A stretch of DNA of 64,000 nucleotides. Origin: Stigmatella ashevillena (lineage in GTDB: Bacteria > Myxococcota > Myxococcia > Myxococcales > Myxococcaceae). The notes beneath the pieces were generated by a model, which was not told where the DNA came from, did no database searches, and was given only the letters and a program-made list of their open reading frames with translations. The number at the start of each line of letters is the position of its first letter. The first letter of the stretch is position 1. Made by a program: the position numbers and the translations under genes. Of this stretch, positions 61,538 to 64,000 are shown one piece after another. The DNA is taken from assembly GCF_028368975.1 (NCBI RefSeq), contig NZ_JAQNDM010000002.1, forward strand, positions 8,798,425 through 8,862,424, in the 5' to 3' direction.

Positions 61538-64000
61538 TTCTCGCCCCCACTGCTCAACTTCTGTGCTGTCTCCCCGGAAGGGGACTTGGCGTCCGAGAGG
61601 CTTCCCACCAGCCCTTCGGGGTAGGCCGTCGCGGAGGCAATGGACTGTTTGGGCTCCTTGAGGACCGGGTACTCCTTGGGACGGAAGCGGTTGAGCGACT
61701 CCAGGATGCGGCGCGACCACTCGTTGGCGACGCGGCTCTTGCGCACCTCCTGCAGGGTGGCCGTGTATTTCTCCACGGCGCTGTCCTCGAAGAGCGTTGT
61801 CTGCTTGGCGAGCTCCTCCTGGTAGGCCACCACGGCCTCTTCGCCCAGGCTCTTCACATCGGGGGGGATGGGCGTTTCGATGATGGTGTTGGCGAAGCGC
61901 TCCAGGGCGTACCCCTTGCGGTACGAGGCCGCCAGAGACCACTCCAAGCGCTTGTAGGGGAAGACCTTGTCATAGGCGCTGTTGATGGCCTTCACCCCAT
62001 CGCGCTTGGCCTCGAAGCTTCGTTTGAGCGCCGTGCCCCTGCCGCCAATCTTCAGCTTGTCGAACTTCTGGAACTCCAGCTCGGCGAGCTGGAAGCGGCT
62101 GTAGGCGGCGGCCTCAGCGGCTCGGGGGTGGGTATCTGGCTTCATGCCCCGTTTGTTGAATTCGGTCGCCGCCACCGTCCACGCGCGTTGGGCGTTGCGC
62201 TCGTCGTTCAGCTTCAGGAAGGCATCCCCGATGCGCTTCTTGGCCTCCACCACCAGCTCCGCATGCGCCGGTTTCTTGGAGAACGCGCTCACGAAAGTGT
62301 TCAGCTCGCGAATGGTGCGCCACCAGTCCTGGTTCTTCTCGTAGATCAGGGCGGCACGGTATTGGTTCTTCGGCGCGTCCTCCGCTTTGGGGTACAGCTC
62401 CACCAGATGCGCGAAGGCCTTGGCCGCTTCGGGGTAGCGCTGCTGGGCCTCCATGAGCCGGGCGGCGTTGAAGAGCGCCGCCTCGCGTTCCTTGGAGGTG
62501 GGGTAGTCCTTCACCAGCTTCTGGTAGTTGTTCACGGCCTTGTCGAAGTCGTAGGACTTCTCGGCGTTGACTGCCACGCGGAACAGGGCCGCGTCCGCCA
62601 GCTTGGAGTTCGGGTACTCGCGGTAGATGCGCTCGTAGAGCTTGAGGGCCGAGTCGAACCGGCGGGTGTTCTCGTAGGCGATTGCGGCGTTGTTGAGTGC
62701 CTTGTCCGCGAACTCGTGACGGGGCGCCTCCTCCACGAGGAGGAGGTATTTTTTGGCGGCCTCGTCGTACTGGCCCGCGGCCAGGAGCTGGTCGGCCAGC
62801 TTGAAGCGGCCGGAGAGCTTGTACTTCACCAGTTCCTTGTAGAGCGCACTCGATGGGTCGATGACGTCTTTGTTGGCCACGAGCCTGCCGCTGACCTCTT
62901 CGACGCTGCGCCAGTCCTTGTCGATGAGGAAGCTCTCCACGATGAGGTTGGTGGAGAACCCGGCGACTTCGTTCTTCGGCCAGGTCTGGACGATGGCCTC
63001 CAGGCGGCGGCGCGCCTCGGGAAAGTCATTGTGGGCGTAGAACAGCTCCGCGGCCTTGTAGGCGATGCCGGGGCTCTTGTCGTCCTTGGGCAGCTTGTCC
63101 ACGTATGCATCCGAGCCCGCCACCAGCCGCGTCTCCGGCTCCGCGAAGGGCAGGACTTGGATCTTCTGGCCTTCGGTCAGCTCGCTGGAGCGAAGGGCCT
63201 TGTACTCCTTCGCCTTGCCCGCCTTGATGTCCAGGGCCAGTTGTTGCTGCCAGGAGAGCACCGCGCTGAAGGCCGAGTCCTTGAGAAACCGCGTGTCCTT
63301 GGGCCAGTCGCGGACTTCCTCGTAGTTCTTCGCCGCCTGAGGGAATTGGAAGGAGTTGTAGAGACACTCGGCGTAATAGAACCGCATCTCGTATGCGTTC
63401 GGGCTGCGTGAGAAGCGCTCCAGATAGGCGCCATAGGAGCGCGCGGCTACTTCGAAGCCCGTCCGGGCCTGCTCGAACTTGCCATCCTTCTTGAACACGA
63501 GCGCCTGCTGGTGGTGGTAGGTGGCGGCGCTGTAGAGGCTCTTCTCCGCCATGGCATTGGCGGTGGCCAGGGCCTGGGGTGAGTTCTCGTTCGCCTTGTA
63601 CCAGGCGCTCCCCGGACTGTAGAGGCGCGCCAGCACCTCCGCCTCCGCGAAGGACTCGGGCAGCTTCCGGTCCCGCTCGTAGGCTTCGACGATCTTCTGC
63701 TGGATTCGTGGCGCATCCGCGGCCAGCGGGTCCTTCTCGAGCACTCGCCGGTAGGCGGTGATGGCGTCGGGGTGGTTGGTCTGGTCGAACCAGACGTTGC
63801 CCAGGCGCCGGTAGAGGTCGGCTTCGTAGGCGGGAGAGGGGCCTCGCTGGGCGAGGACCGCTTGGGTCTTGGCCAGGCCTCCCCAGGTATCGTCCGCCAG
63901 GGAGATGGCGACGTACTGAAGCGCCTCCTCGCGCAGGTCTCCGCCTCCGAAACCCTCGCCCAGGGTCCGTTTCTGGGTCTCGTAGAAGTCCGCCAGATCG
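61534..64000 (-). CDS. large TPR protein, GltD/AgmU-like, partial
   Basis: The frame continues past the right edge, so at least 820 residues are seen and the N-terminus is missing. It is a chain of TPR-like repeats (LYERIYREYPNSKLADAALF, NNYQKLVKDYPTSKEREAAL, EAAKAFAHLVELYPKAEDAP). Large TPR proteins are the first members of Glt- and Nfs-type modules, where they sit in the periplasm. In M. xanthus the equivalent (AgmU) is about 1200 residues. It is the upstream member of the five-gene block. Confidence 0.8.
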   Translation of the reverse strand, partial: DLADFYETQKRTLGEGFGGGDLREEALQYVAISLADDTWGGLAKTQAVLAQRGPSPAYEADLYRRLGNVWFDQTNHPDAITAYRRVLEKDPLAADAPRIQQKIVEAYERDRKLPESFAEAEVLARLYSPGSAWYKANENSPQALATANAMAEKSLYSAATYHHQQALVFKKDGKFEQARTGFEVAARSYGAYLERFSRSPNAYEMRFYYAECLYNSFQFPQAAKNYEEVRDWPKDTRFLKDSAFSAVLSWQQQLALDIKAGKAKEYKALRSSELTEGQKIQVLPFAEPETRLVAGSDAYVDKLPKDDKSPGIAYKAAELFYAHNDFPEARRRLEAIVQTWPKNEVAGFSTNLIVESFLIDKDWRSVEEVSGRLVANKDVIDPSSALYKELVKYKLSGRFKLADQLLAAGQYDEAAKKYLLLVEEAPRHEFADKALNNAAIAYENTRRFDSALKLYERIYREYPNSKLADAALFRVAVNAEKSYDFDKAVNNYQKLVKDYPTSKEREAALFNAARLMEAQQRYPEAAKAFAHLVELYPKAEDAPKNQYRAALIYEKNQDWWRTIRELNTFVSAFSKKPAHAELVVEAKKRIGDAFLKLNDERNAQRAWTVAATEFNKRGMKPDTHPRAAEAAAYSRFQLAELEFQKFDKLKIGGRGTALKRSFEAKRDGVKAINSAYDKVFPYKRLEWSLAASYRKGYALERFANTIIETPIPPDVKSLGEEAVVAYQEELAKQTTLFEDSAVEKYTATLQEVRKSRVANEWSRRILESLNRFRPKEYPVLKEPKQSIASATAYPEGLVGSLSDAKSPSGETAQKLSSGGEK

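Noticed and set aside
60221-61942. Longer version of the TPR lipoprotein starting at 61942
   Set aside because: The added part overlaps the upstream TPR gene in another frame; the start at 61537 gives a lipobox and an ATGA coupling.

Overview
The window is GC-rich DNA that reads as myxobacterial (Myxococcota, probably the Cystobacter/Stigmatella/Archangium/Myxococcus branch). The reasons are a DUF2381-type secreted protein paired with Ser/Thr kinases, a Glt/Nfs-type motility module with an AgmX/PglI C-terminal domain, and a Wza-like exporter next to a beta-barrel partner. This placement is inferred from gene content only.

Positions 1 to about 25.3 kb are a prophage that runs off the left edge. 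Late genes lie on the minus strand: frameshifted terminase, a small protein, portal, zinc protein, MuF-like head protein, a Dam-XkdF fusion, a scaffold-like protein and a partial major capsid. A second minus-strand block (12.0-15.8 kb) carries a terminase-small-like DNA-binding protein with a duplicated domain, a sigma-like protein, a PDDEXK-like nuclease and a DnaQ-like exonuclease. Divergent plus-strand genes (17.2-25.3 kb) carry a second sigma-like protein, a possible recombination protein, a 1067-residue primase-helicase, and a DUF2924 / small protein / large serine recombinase / HTH cassette. Between the two blocks lies an origin-like region at about 16 kb, with twelve TGTGGACA-type boxes around a long palindrome. 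An IS701-like remnant and a frameshift in the terminase suggest the prophage is defective.

Positions 25.5 to 31 kb hold host-type accessory genes: a DUF2381 protein, a membrane Ser/Thr kinase, a pseudokinase, and a decayed pseudokinase copy mixed with IS3 and IS701 remnants.

Positions 31.1 to 48.8 kb form one tightly overlapped plus-strand operon of nine genes, the most interesting part of the window. Its core matches the order and approximate sizes of a type I Druantia anti-phage system: DruA-like DUF4338 protein, then DruB-, DruC- and DruD-position proteins, then a giant DruE-like DUF1998 helicase. It is enlarged by a HTH regulator, a GHKL (MORC/HSP90-like) ATPase, an endonuclease III/MutY-like HhH protein inserted after DruA, and a terminal NERD nuclease-SF1 helicase. 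It ends beside a tRNA-Asn gene, a typical island border.

From 49.4 kb onward the DNA looks like core chromosome. It has tRNA-Asn with its terminator, an NSUN/RsmB-like RNA methyltransferase, a cell-wall recycling group (LD-carboxypeptidase, serine hydrolase, Mpl), a TlpA-like lipoprotein and an inositol monophosphatase. Convergent to these on the minus strand are an outer-membrane polysaccharide exporter plus beta-barrel pair and a Glt/Nfs-like gliding-machinery module (TPR protein, TPR lipoprotein, small secreted protein, FHA-like/TonB-like transmembrane protein), which runs off the right edge.
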